Source of the DNA: Paenibacillus sp. CF384
GTDB taxonomy: Bacteria; Bacillota; Bacilli; Paenibacillales; Paenibacillaceae
Length of the DNA stretch: 64,000 bases
Direction of reading: 5' to 3'
NCBI RefSeq assembly: GCF_900106745.1
Contig: NZ_FNNV01000021.1
Coordinates: forward strand, 38,086 to 102,085
Below the pieces are notes generated by a model. It was not told the origin of the DNA. It saw only the letters and a program-made list of their open reading frames with translations, and searched no databases. The translations under genes were made by a program, and so were the position numbers. Positions within the stretch are counted from its first letter, which is position 1; every line of letters begins with the position of its first letter. This document shows, in pieces, positions 44,623-52,454 of this stretch.

Positions 44623-44651
44623 TTGACATTCACCCGCAAATTTAATAAGCT
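44623..44651 (+). promoter_or_regulatory. Putative promoter of the Cys-rich small gene
   Basis: TTGACA (44623-44628) and a weaker TAAGCT (44646-44651) with 17-bp spacing. Confidence 0.4.
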
Positions 44652-44690
44652 TACAAGGAATTTTCAAATCTACAAAACAGGAGATTGATT

Positions 44691-44963
44691 ATGAAATTCA
44701 ATATGAAAATTAAAGATTTTGCAGCTGCAGACATTAATGTAGCAGATGGACTATATCATTTTGTCGTTACGATGTCCGATAACACGCAATGCCGATTGAT
44801 CTTCACGAAGAAACCGGATTGGAAGCTGATCGGCGTTAACCGTCTTCTTACGGTTCCTTGTCCAATCTGCAGAAGAGATTACTATTGCAACTGCATGAGC
44901 AAGTATCAAGAAGCGTTTGAGCGCGAAGTGCTTGATAAAGAGCTTATTTCTTCCGTTCTGTAA
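44691..44963 (+). CDS. Small Cys-containing hypothetical protein, 90 aa
   Basis: A 90-residue protein of unknown function. The first half is beta-rich ('YHFVVTMSDNTQCRLIFTKK'); the second carries a knuckle-like cluster, Cys-Pro-Ile-Cys ... Tyr-Tyr-Cys-Asn-Cys, that could bind zinc. The C-terminus is an acidic helix. No signal peptide. The ATG at 44691 follows AGGAGA. It is upstream of the serS T-box but separated by its own hairpin, so it is likely monocistronic. Confidence 0.65.
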   Translation: MKFNMKIKDFAAADINVADGLYHFVVTMSDNTQCRLIFTKKPDWKLIGVNRLLTVPCPICRRDYYCNCMSKYQEAFEREVLDKELISSVL

Positions 44964-44971
44964 TTTCCCGA

Positions 44972-44989
44972 GCAGTCTTTCATGACTGC
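44972..44989 (+). terminator. Hairpin after the Cys-rich small gene
   Basis: GCAGTC and GACTGC arms around a 6-nt loop. No T-run, so a weak or Rho-dependent signal is possible. Confidence 0.4.
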
Positions 44990-44992
44990 CCC

Positions 44993-45021
44993 TTGCATCG
45001 TGAGTATGGCTCTGCTATACT
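44993..45021 (+). promoter_or_regulatory. serS promoter
   Basis: TTGCAT (44993-44998) and TATACT (45016-45021) with 17-bp spacing; the T-box transcript should begin about 45028. Confidence 0.6.
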
Positions 45022-45027
45022 TACGAG

Positions 45028-45246
45028 CAATAAGCACACAGGCCGATGATGAGCATCCAACTCGGAGGCGTTGCGTACAGAGTTTGAGGGCAATTTTCGT
45101 TGCCGTTCCAGGCTCTCCAAGCATTCCGGTACCGCACCGTTATCGGCGGATCTGAGAGAGTCGATCATGCGATTGACTAATTTGGGTGGCACCGCGAGCG
45201 CGTTCTTCGTCCCATTGTTATGGGACAAAAGGAACGCGTATTTTTG
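45028..45246 (+). promoter_or_regulatory. T-box riboswitch of serS
   Basis: The conserved T-box TGGGTGGCACCGCG lies at 45183-45196, followed by a terminator stem (CGCGTTC 45199-45205 with GAACGCG 45232-45238, inner GTCCCA/TGGGAC) and T-tract. Upstream, stem-loop-like sequences and 'ACCGCACCGTTATCGG' fit the stem I-III region. T-boxes sense uncharged tRNA, here tRNA-Ser from the downstream gene. Specifier codon not fixed; Ser codon TCC occurs at candidate positions about 45115 and 45125. Confidence 0.85.
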
Positions 45247-45286
45247 TTTGTCCCAGCGACAATAGAAATCAAAGGGAGTGCTAACC

Positions 45287-46564
45287 ATGTTAAACATCGC
45301 GACGATTAGACAGCAAGCGCAGGCGTATCAACAAGCCGCAGATTGGAAGAAGATTTCGATATCGATTGAAGAGCTCCTCACGGTGGATGACCGCAGACGG
45401 GAGCTGCTTCAACTGACGGAAACGCTTCGTGCGGAGAGAAACCGGCGCTCGAAGGCGATTGAGCAGCTGATGCTCGAAGGGCGCAAGGAAGAAGCGGCGC
45501 CGATGAAGCAGGAAACCTCGGAGCTGCTGCAGCAGCTTAAGCAAGCAGAGGCGCAGTATCGTCAGACGATGTTTCGATACGAGGACCTCATGCTTCGCGT
45601 CCCTAATCTGACTTCGGCGGATACGCCGCTCGGAGCGAACGATGAGGATAACGTTGAAATCCGGCGAGTGGGGGAGATTCCAGATTTTGCTTCGTTCACA
45701 CCGCAAAGCCATGTGGAAATCGGGCAACGGCTGGGAATGGTGGATTTTGCAAGAGGGGTAAAGATCGGCGGTACTCGGCAATATGTGCTGGCCAATTACG
45801 GGCTGCAATTGCACCGGGCAGTTCAACAGCTCGCACTCGACATGCTGATGGATAAAGGGTTTGAGCTGATGGATGTACCTGCTATGGTGAAGGAGGAAAC
45901 GCTCGTTTCGTCGGGCTATTTTCCCGCCAATCGGGATCAGACCTTCGGTATCCAAGGCGAGGATAAGTGGCTGATCGGCACGTCGGAGGTGCCGCTTATC
46001 TCGTATTACAGCGGGGAACTCGTGGATCTCACCGCCCCGAAGAGGCTTGGGGCTGTCAGCCCTTGTTATCGCAGCGAAGTTGGATCGGCAGGCCGCGATG
46101 TGCAAGGTCTCTACCGGGTGCATCAATTTGCGAAAGTGGAGCAAGTTGTGTTGTGTAAAGCGGATCTTCCGCTGGCATTATCGCTGCTGGAGCAAATGAC
46201 GGCGATGAGCGAGGAGCTGCTGCAGCTTCTCGAGCTGCCGTACCGAGTAGTAGCGGTGTGTGCCGGCGATATGTCGCAGAAGAATTATAAGCAGTACGAT
46301 ATCGAGACTTGGATGCCAAGCCGCGGCAGCTATGGGGAGACGCATTCGGCTTCGCTGCTGCTGGACTTCCAGGCGCGGCGCTCGAATATCCGCTATTTGG
46401 ATGAGAGCGGCAAACCGCAATATGCGTACACGCTTAACAATACGATGGTCGCCACGCCGCGAATTCTCATTCCGCTTCTCGAGAATCATCAGCGCGAAGA
46501 TGGCTCGATTCATATCCCGCTGGTACTTCGTCCCTACATGAGAGGACGCTCGGAGCTTCGATAA
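45287..46564 (+). CDS. serS: Seryl-tRNA synthetase
   Basis: A 425-residue class II synthetase. An N-terminal coiled-coil arm (about 30-105) binds tRNA-Ser. The catalytic core shows motif 2 ('SPCYRSEVGSAGRDVQGLYRVHQFAKVEQV') and motif 3 near 'NNTMVATPRILIPLLENHQREDG', and 'TSEVPLISYY'. ATG at 45287 has AAAGGGAG upstream. It is controlled by the T-box in front. A second serS may exist, since T-box-controlled copies are sometimes duplicates. Confidence 0.95.
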   Translation: MLNIATIRQQAQAYQQAADWKKISISIEELLTVDDRRRELLQLTETLRAERNRRSKAIEQLMLEGRKEEAAPMKQETSELLQQLKQAEAQYRQTMFRYEDLMLRVPNLTSADTPLGANDEDNVEIRRVGEIPDFASFTPQSHVEIGQRLGMVDFARGVKIGGTRQYVLANYGLQLHRAVQQLALDMLMDKGFELMDVPAMVKEETLVSSGYFPANRDQTFGIQGEDKWLIGTSEVPLISYYSGELVDLTAPKRLGAVSPCYRSEVGSAGRDVQGLYRVHQFAKVEQVVLCKADLPLALSLLEQMTAMSEELLQLLELPYRVVAVCAGDMSQKNYKQYDIETWMPSRGSYGETHSASLLLDFQARRSNIRYLDESGKPQYAYTLNNTMVATPRILIPLLENHQREDGSIHIPLVLRPYMRGRSELR

Positions 46565-46656
46565 CGCTCTCAATCGGGTCTAGCCTCTCTATCAGAATGG
46601 GGGTATACTTGAGAGGATGTACTTCCATTCGCTGGAAAACGAGAGGAGCAGGCAGG

Positions 46657-47622
46657 ATGAGTTTAAGTAAAATCAGTCAAACGGCAGATCGAATTCGTTC
46701 CAATGTCAGTAAAGTCATCGTAGGGAAAGAAGATATCGTCGACAAATTAATAATCGCCATTCTAACATCCGGCCATGTGCTGCTGGAGGACGTACCGGGG
46801 ACGGGGAAGACGCTGCTCGCAAAAGCGCTTGCCAAGTCCATCGACGGCGCGTTCAAACGGATTCAATTTACGCCGGATTTGCTCCCGTCCGACCTGACGG
46901 GCATTCACTTCTATAATCAGAAAGTCGCGGAATTCGAGTTTCGACCAGGTCCGCTCTTCGCGAACATCGTGCTTGCCGATGAAATTAACCGAGCGACTCC
47001 GCGTACGCAGTCCAGCTTGCTGGAGTGCATGGAAGAGCGGCAGGTAAGTATCGACGGCACGACCCATACGCTTGGTCGTCCGTTTCTCGTCATTGCGACG
47101 CAGAATCCGATCGAGCAGCAGGGTACGTTCCCGCTGCCGGAAGCACAGCTTGATCGCTTCCTCTTCAAGATTAAGATGGGCTACCCGACGACGGAGGAAG
47201 GGATCTCCATTATGAAGCGGTTTATGGCGGACAGCCCGCTGGAGCAGCTGGAGCCGGTTATCGGCGCGGAAGAAATCGAGGCGGCCAAGCAGCTGTATAC
47301 CACCATTCAAGTGAGCGAGGAGCTGCTCGGCTATATGCTTGCGATTGTCGAAGCTACCCGGGTACATCCGGATGCTGCGCTCGGCGCAAGCCCGCGAAGC
47401 AGTCAGGCGCTGCTGCGTGCCTGCCAAGCGCATGCGGCTATTAAGGGCAGAGGCTATGTTCTGCCGGACGATGTGAAGGCAATGGCAGTGCCGGTGCTGG
47501 CTCACCGTATCGCGCTTAGAAGCGTACAGCGGATGCGTCCTGAAGCGGCGGAACAGGTTATCGGCAGCATTCTTGCATCCGTCTCGGTACCTGCGGATTC
47601 GCCGCTTGTCGGCAGGACTTAA
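46657..47622 (+). CDS. MoxR-family AAA ATPase
   Basis: A 321-residue AAA+ chaperone of the MoxR family. The Walker A 'EDVPGTGKT' (about 47-55), Walker B 'IVLADEINRATP' (about 107-118), and sensor 'FLVIATQNPIEQQGTFPLPEAQLDRF' are present. MoxR proteins work with DUF58/VWA proteins on metal insertion or complex assembly. It is followed 29 bp later by DUF58 and DUF4129 genes, a common operon. ATG at 46657 has GAGGAGCAGG upstream. Confidence 0.92.
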   Translation: MSLSKISQTADRIRSNVSKVIVGKEDIVDKLIIAILTSGHVLLEDVPGTGKTLLAKALAKSIDGAFKRIQFTPDLLPSDLTGIHFYNQKVAEFEFRPGPLFANIVLADEINRATPRTQSSLLECMEERQVSIDGTTHTLGRPFLVIATQNPIEQQGTFPLPEAQLDRFLFKIKMGYPTTEEGISIMKRFMADSPLEQLEPVIGAEEIEAAKQLYTTIQVSEELLGYMLAIVEATRVHPDAALGASPRSSQALLRACQAHAAIKGRGYVLPDDVKAMAVPVLAHRIALRSVQRMRPEAAEQVIGSILASVSVPADSPLVGRT

Positions 47623-47651
47623 GGAAGTCAGCCGTGGAGGGGAGATGAAGC

Positions 47652-48746
47652 ATGGGCATTCATTGGTATATTCTAAGCGCGTTATTCGTCATCCTGGTGC
47701 AGCGGTATCTTTTCCGCTATTTCGGAATGAGAGGCGTGACATACTCGCGTACGTTCAGTGTGGCGACTTGCTTTGAAGGTGACCGCATCGAGATGGTGGA
47801 GCGGTTAACGAATCGCAAATTTGTACCTGTGCCATGGCTTCGCGTTGAATCCTTGCTGCACACCGGATTGAAATTCGAAAGCGATACTAATTTCGCGGTC
47901 AGCCACGGACAGTTCTATCAGAATCATCGCAGCTTGTTCAGCCTTATGGGCAATAAACAGTTGAAGCGACGCCATACGGTTCTGGCAGCATCAAGAGGTT
48001 GTTACCGGCTGACCAGCGCTTCGCTGACGTTCGGCGATCTGTTCGGGATGTTCAGCTCATGGCGTTCGGTACCGCTTGAAGTGGAACTGCTCGTGTACCC
48101 GCAGCCTGCCGATCGTTCATTGATCCAGCTTCCTTCTCGGAGCTGGCAAGGGGATATCGCGGTGCGCAGATGGATTGTGGAAGATCCCTTTTATATCAGC
48201 GGGGTTCGGGAGTACCGTCCGGGCGATTCCTTCAAAATGATCAATTGGAGCGCGACTGCGCGCACGGGTTCGATGCAGGTCCACCGCCGCGACTACACGG
48301 CAGATTACCGACTTATCGTTCTGCTCAATGTTGAGGATCATGCCGGGATGTGGGAAGCGGTGAATAACCCGGCTCTCATAGAGGAAGGCATTCGTTATGC
48401 GGCAGCGATTCTTCAATACGCAACGGAGCAAGGCGTGGAAACGGCCTTTGCGAGCAATGGTCATGAGCTTGATCATCCGGAAACGGTGATGAAGGTGGAG
48501 CGGGGAAGCGGAAGCGAGCACTTGACGCATTTGTACGGTCAGCTCGCGAAGCTTGTTATCGTGCGTACGCAGCCTTTCGATGCAATGGTGGATCAGCTTA
48601 GGTCCGAGTGGGAGGAACGCTGCGATGTAGTCATCATTTCAGCTTTCATGAGTGACCCTATAGAACGAGAAATGGCAAAGCTGCGTAATGACGGTCATTC
48701 CGTTGATTGGCTGCCGATTGCGGGAGTGGAGGTCGCTGCTGGATGA
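47652..48746 (+). CDS. DUF58 domain protein
   Basis: A 364-residue protein with a short N-terminal membrane region (about 5-20), a beta-rich middle, and the DUF58 signature 'ISGVREYRPGDSFKMINWSATART' (about residues 182-205). It is functionally linked to the MoxR ATPase upstream by operon context; the DUF58 domain is likely the MoxR substrate or scaffold. Its stop overlaps the ATG of the next gene (ATGA). Confidence 0.87.
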   Translation: MGIHWYILSALFVILVQRYLFRYFGMRGVTYSRTFSVATCFEGDRIEMVERLTNRKFVPVPWLRVESLLHTGLKFESDTNFAVSHGQFYQNHRSLFSLMGNKQLKRRHTVLAASRGCYRLTSASLTFGDLFGMFSSWRSVPLEVELLVYPQPADRSLIQLPSRSWQGDIAVRRWIVEDPFYISGVREYRPGDSFKMINWSATARTGSMQVHRRDYTADYRLIVLLNVEDHAGMWEAVNNPALIEEGIRYAAAILQYATEQGVETAFASNGHELDHPETVMKVERGSGSEHLTHLYGQLAKLVIVRTQPFDAMVDQLRSEWEERCDVVIISAFMSDPIEREMAKLRNDGHSVDWLPIAGVEVAAG

Positions 48747-50050
48747 GTGCTTCGAATACGAAGGGAAACTTGATGCGGGCCGTCTTCTCGTTATTCGGTT
48801 CAGGCTTGATCGAATTATTGTTGTTCATGCCGATCTACCTCGCTGTTTATGTATGGAAATCGCAATTTGAAATGCCTTTGCCTGCCATGATGCTTCTGCT
48901 GCTTGCGGGTTATATGGTCGGTTGCGGCCTCAACTTACTGGTGAAGTTTGCGCATTCGTTTGGCAGAATTGTTCTTGCTGCAATTGTTGCGGCCGTCAGC
49001 TGTTTCTTCCTGTTCGGTTTGACAGTAGACGCGATTGTTCCGTTTCTGTATGTGACAGCTGCACTGTTCCGAGGCTCGGCTTACGCGGTCACACATCCGT
49101 TATTGCGTCATCTGCCGCGAACGTATGTGATGGGGACGTCGTTTTATTTTGCCGGATCGGTCGTGTATCAGTTTAAAGAGGGGTTCGACAACTATCATGT
49201 CTTCTATCTGTTTGCGGGATTGCTTACACTGGGTTTGACGCTGTTTCAGACCAATCGCAGCACGGTTAGCCGGGAAACGTTGTCCGGAGAAGCCAAGCCG
49301 AACGTAGACTATACGGTGCGCAGGCATAATCGGTACTTCGTCGGGGTTGCGGCAGCAATATCTGTGCTGATCGTGCTCAGTTACCAGCTGCAGGCGATGT
49401 TTGGCGCTCTGGGTCGAGAGGTCAAGGATCTCCTCGGAGGTTTGCTTAGCGGAAGCGGGAAAGAGTCCGCTCTGCCGGAGACCGGAGCAGAATCTCAGCA
49501 AATGCCAGAAATGCCGCCGATTGACGGTGCATCGAAGGGGCTTCCGCTGTGGGTAGAGATCATATTGTACGGTATCGCAGCTATCATGGTTGGCTTCGTG
49601 CTCTGGCTCGCGCTTCGCAAGCTGAAGGAACTGCCGCAGTGGTTGAAGCTGCTCCGCAGCAAACTCGCACAGCTATTCCGCAGGGATGCGGCACGGACGA
49701 CTAGCGGCTATGTCGATGAAGTCGAACGAATTCGAAGTACCGGCAATCGGTTCACCTCGTGGCGCAATCGTTCCAAAGAGCAGAAGCTGAAGTGGAAGGA
49801 TCTTGCGGATAACGAAGCGCGTGTTCGTTACTTGTATCGCCGCTGGGTGGGCAGCTTCGTGAAGAAGGGCTATTCGTTTAGGCCGCATCTGACGCCGAAT
49901 GAAATTGGATCGGATCTGAGCAAAGACAAGGGTGCTGTCGAAGCGAATTCGCTGCTTGCCGCTTATCACAGCGTGCGTTATGGAAAACAACCGATTTCGA
50001 ATGAATTGGTGGAGGAGCTCGTCAATCGTGACGGCGGGATTAAGCGCTGA
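48743..50050 (+). CDS. Membrane protein with C-terminal DUF4129
   Basis: A 435-residue protein with several TM helices in the N-terminal half (about 10-165, 200-220), a Ser/Gly/Pro-rich external segment and a TM at about 275-300. The C-terminal cytosolic segment 'EARVRYLYRRWVGSFVKKGYSFRPHLTPNEIG' is the DUF4129 pattern. Such proteins, usually next to transglutaminase-type genes, are predicted to assist MoxR/DUF58 systems in cell-surface functions; no transglutaminase gene is seen here. The start overlaps the DUF58 stop. Confidence 0.82.
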   Translation: MSASNTKGNLMRAVFSLFGSGLIELLLFMPIYLAVYVWKSQFEMPLPAMMLLLLAGYMVGCGLNLLVKFAHSFGRIVLAAIVAAVSCFFLFGLTVDAIVPFLYVTAALFRGSAYAVTHPLLRHLPRTYVMGTSFYFAGSVVYQFKEGFDNYHVFYLFAGLLTLGLTLFQTNRSTVSRETLSGEAKPNVDYTVRRHNRYFVGVAAAISVLIVLSYQLQAMFGALGREVKDLLGGLLSGSGKESALPETGAESQQMPEMPPIDGASKGLPLWVEIILYGIAAIMVGFVLWLALRKLKELPQWLKLLRSKLAQLFRRDAARTTSGYVDEVERIRSTGNRFTSWRNRSKEQKLKWKDLADNEARVRYLYRRWVGSFVKKGYSFRPHLTPNEIGSDLSKDKGAVEANSLLAAYHSVRYGKQPISNELVEELVNRDGGIKR

Positions 50051-50129
50051 TTGGTACGAAATGACATAATCATGCCGATGTGGGGGCATTCTAAAGCGGA
50101 ATAAGGATTCCGCACAGGAGGCTCACACG

Positions 50130-50459
50130 ATGGAGATGCAAGGTCAATCGAACTTAAACAGTCAACAGCTTAGCTACGAGCAGTTCCAAGAGCAGGTCAA
50201 GTTGAGACAGCAGCAAGAGCAGCTGCAGGCTCAGCAAGCGCTCCGCAATGCAGGGCTGGACCCTAAATCACAGCAGGTTCAGCAGGTCGTTCAAGAGCTG
50301 TATAACATTGAGCGCGAGCTGAAGCTTGCCGAGAATCAGCTGCAAATGCAAATGGATGCGCAGAAACGTCAAATTCAGCTCATTCAACAGAAAATTCAGC
50401 AAGCGATGGCCCAAGTGAAGAGTTCGCTTGTCTCGCAGCCGAACCCTTATATGCAATAA
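50130..50459 (+). CDS. Gln-rich coiled-coil protein, 109 aa
   Basis: A 109-residue protein with about 35 percent Gln/Glu and strong heptad character through residues 20-100. It has no Cys, TM segment or signal peptide. The ribosome binding site AGGAGG is good. Such proteins are hypothetical in Paenibacillaceae, and I cannot assign a function. It lies behind the MoxR operon and ahead of a strong terminator. Confidence 0.65.
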   Translation: MEMQGQSNLNSQQLSYEQFQEQVKLRQQQEQLQAQQALRNAGLDPKSQQVQQVVQELYNIERELKLAENQLQMQMDAQKRQIQLIQQKIQQAMAQVKSSLVSQPNPYMQ

Positions 50460-50480
50460 CAATCGAATAAGCCCATTAAA

Positions 50481-50527
50481 ACCTTCTTGCTGCAACGTCT
50501 GGGACGTGCAGCTAGGAGGTTTTTTTG
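50481..50527 (+). terminator. Terminator before the purine operon
   Basis: ACCTTCTTGCTGC...GCAGCTAGGAGGT imperfect hairpin with inner ACGTC/GACGT, followed by seven T. Confidence 0.85.
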
Positions 50528-50562
50528 GCATATAATATGTAAATTAACATTACATTAGACAC

Positions 50563-50605
50563 TTGAATTAATGGAACAAGCATTCTATTATGTTATATAA
50601 CATAA
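50563..50605 (+). promoter_or_regulatory. Purine operon promoter with overlapping 18-bp palindromic operator
   Basis: TTGAAT (50563-50568) and TATTAT (50586-50591), 17-bp spacing. The perfect palindrome TTATGTTATATAACATAA at 50588-50605 overlaps the -10, so a repressor bound there would block transcription. A 13-bp match recurs upstream of the BMP-type gene at 52354-52366. The arms (TGTTA-N2-TAACA) do not fit TnrA, whose half sites are farther apart. Confidence 0.65.
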
Positions 50606-50669
50606 CATTAATGACATGACGGTTATGTCTATCGTGAAACCTATATGTTAGGTTTAGGGGGCGACTACG

Positions 50670-51704
50670 GTGAATATGACTCCGATATTAGTCAAACTGG
50701 CAGATCATCGAAGCGGAATTTCGGCTGTTCTGGCCACGATTATTCAGGTGAGTGGTCATTCTTACCGCAAAGAAGGAGCGGCCATGCTGCTTCTCGCTAA
50801 CGGCAGGAGAATCGGGAGTTTAAGTCCGGGCTGCCTGGAAGAGGATTTGCATGCGAGGGTAGTAGATGTGCTCGAGAGCGGTTTGCCAGTCCTGGTGAAT
50901 TATAATTTGAGATCCGAAGAGGATGCGATATGGGGAGAGGCCGTCGGCTGCGGCGGTGAAATAAAGGTTCTGCTGGAGGCCGCGCATGGCGGACTGCTGC
51001 GATTGCTCAGAGAAGCAGGTCGACGGCTTCAGAACGGGCAAACGATTGCATTCAGCAGACGGTGGGATGGCGATCGAATGTTGTACACACTGGTGAATGA
51101 TGATGCCATTGTAATTGGCAGTGACGATGTGGCAGCTCAATTCGAGACGGATATCTGGCAGGTTGGACGGAGTATCGTCTTCACATGGGAGCCGATGCCT
51201 CGGCTTACTCTGTTCGGGGATGGCCAAGATGCTGCGGCAATTGCCAAGGCGGCCGTAGAGATTGGTTTTCGCGTCGTTATCGCTGATTGGCGTGAACGTG
51301 ATTATGAAGATGCAGGTGCAGGTATACGTGAGGGTAACGTTGTTCTTTGTATGGATGCGGCGTTTGTTATCGGGACTCCTCAAGAAATAATAGATCAACT
51401 ACAACTCGGAATGAACGACTATCTGATCGTGTGCAGCCATCACATGCGCCATGATCGTGAGATGCTAAGTCGGGCAATTCCGCTAGGGCTGCGCTATATT
51501 GGGCTGTTGGGTTCGAGTTCGAGGGCAGCGAAGCTGCTGGAAGGGTTAGATCGAAGTTCGAATTTGTATGCGCCTATGGGACTGCCGATCCATGCAGAGG
51601 GTCCGCAGGAAATTGCGATTAGCGTAGTGGCTCAGTTGATTGAGGTACGTGCTTCCGCGCGGCAGGTCGGCAAAAGAAACGGAGAGGAGGTGATGCCGCG
51701 ATGA
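50670..51704 (+). CDS. pucA: XdhC-type molybdenum cofactor maturation protein
   Basis: A 344-residue XdhC/CoxI-family protein, which delivers sulfurated molybdenum cofactor to xanthine dehydrogenase. Motifs 'ISAVLATIIQVSGHSYRKEGAAML', 'GSLSPGCLEEDL', 'GEAVGCGG' and the C-terminal Rossmann part 'GLLGSSSRAAKLLEGL' are seen. It is the first gene of the long purine operon and corresponds to PucA of Bacillus subtilis. The start is GTG at 50670 (ATG at 50676 is possible). The stop overlaps the next start. Confidence 0.88.
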   Translation: MNMTPILVKLADHRSGISAVLATIIQVSGHSYRKEGAAMLLLANGRRIGSLSPGCLEEDLHARVVDVLESGLPVLVNYNLRSEEDAIWGEAVGCGGEIKVLLEAAHGGLLRLLREAGRRLQNGQTIAFSRRWDGDRMLYTLVNDDAIVIGSDDVAAQFETDIWQVGRSIVFTWEPMPRLTLFGDGQDAAAIAKAAVEIGFRVVIADWRERDYEDAGAGIREGNVVLCMDAAFVIGTPQEIIDQLQLGMNDYLIVCSHHMRHDREMLSRAIPLGLRYIGLLGSSSRAAKLLEGLDRSSNLYAPMGLPIHAEGPQEIAISVVAQLIEVRASARQVGKRNGEEVMPR

Positions 51705-52339
51705 AGATAGGCAGTATTTATCTTGCGGCAGGTTCGAGTAAACGGATGGGGGAGGCGAAGCTATCGCTCGAATTAGCCCCGGGTATCACAATGGGCAGTC
51801 GAGGTTTGCAGGAATTGCGCGGCTGCGGATTTCACCCGCTGACGGTAGTTGTACGGCCGGATGATCCGCTCTTATGGCTCTATGATCGCAGAGAACGGCT
51901 CGGCGTGCTGCCTAAATATCGCATAACGCCTTGTAAAGAAGCGCACGGCGGAATGTCGCACTCCATCCGAAGCGGTGTTCAAGCGCTGCTGCCGGAGAAT
52001 CCGGATGCCGTATTAATTGCGCTTGCGGATCAACCGTTTGTTAACGCGACACTGCTTAAACGCCTTGTTTCGGTGTTTCTAGAAGATCCGTCAGTAGATT
52101 ATGTGGCCAGCGGATATGGGGATATTGCGGGTCCGCCGGTGATTTTCAACAAATCTATGTTCCCGCTGCTCTGTGAGCTAGAGGGGGACGCGGGAGCGAG
52201 GAAGCTGCTGAAATCGCCGGATTATCGGGGGAAAGTGGTTCGCTACGCGGCGGAATGGGCGTTTATTGATATTGATACGAAAGAACAGCTGGAGAAAGCG
52301 AAGTTGATTTGGTCGCAGATGCAGTTGAATGCGAAGTGA
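51701..52339 (+). CDS. pucB: MocA-type molybdopterin nucleotidyltransferase
   Basis: A 212-residue nucleotidyltransferase of the MobA/MocA family. The nucleotide-binding 'IYLAAGSSKRMGEAKLSLEL' is at the N-terminus, 'HGGMSHSIRSGV' and 'LIALADQPFVN' follow, and 'VASGYGDIAGPPVIF' is conserved. It adds CMP to molybdopterin, as used by xanthine dehydrogenase, and corresponds to PucB. It overlaps the xdhC-like gene by 4 bp. Confidence 0.85.
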   Translation: MKIGSIYLAAGSSKRMGEAKLSLELAPGITMGSRGLQELRGCGFHPLTVVVRPDDPLLWLYDRRERLGVLPKYRITPCKEAHGGMSHSIRSGVQALLPENPDAVLIALADQPFVNATLLKRLVSVFLEDPSVDYVASGYGDIAGPPVIFNKSMFPLLCELEGDAGARKLLKSPDYRGKVVRYAAEWAFIDIDTKEQLEKAKLIWSQMQLNAK

Positions 52340-52353
52340 TGTGTGAGTTATGT

Positions 52354-52424
52354 TTATGTTATATAAGTTGACGTATTGATGACGCGGACTTATAGTGGAA
52401 TTACGTCCCAGGCAGAACCTGGGA
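52354..52424 (+). promoter_or_regulatory. Internal promoter and operator half site before the BMP gene
   Basis: TTGACG (52368-52373) and TATAGT (52391-52396), 17-bp spacing. The motif TTATGTTATATAA at 52354-52366, shared with the xdhC promoter palindrome, sits just upstream of the -35. A perfect TCCCAGG-cagaa-CCTGGGA hairpin (52406-52424) lies in the 5' UTR, which does not resemble a purine riboswitch. Confidence 0.6.
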
Positions 52425-52454
52425 TGAATATAGATAGGTTTGGGGAGGAACGGT

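Noticed and set aside
50588..50605. Palindrome as a TnrA nitrogen box
   Set aside because: TnrA sites have TGTNA and TNACA half sites about 7 bp apart; here the spacing is only 2 bp.
52406..52424. 5' UTR hairpin as a purine riboswitch
   Set aside because: It is a simple 7-bp hairpin with a 5-nt loop and lacks the three-way junction sequences.
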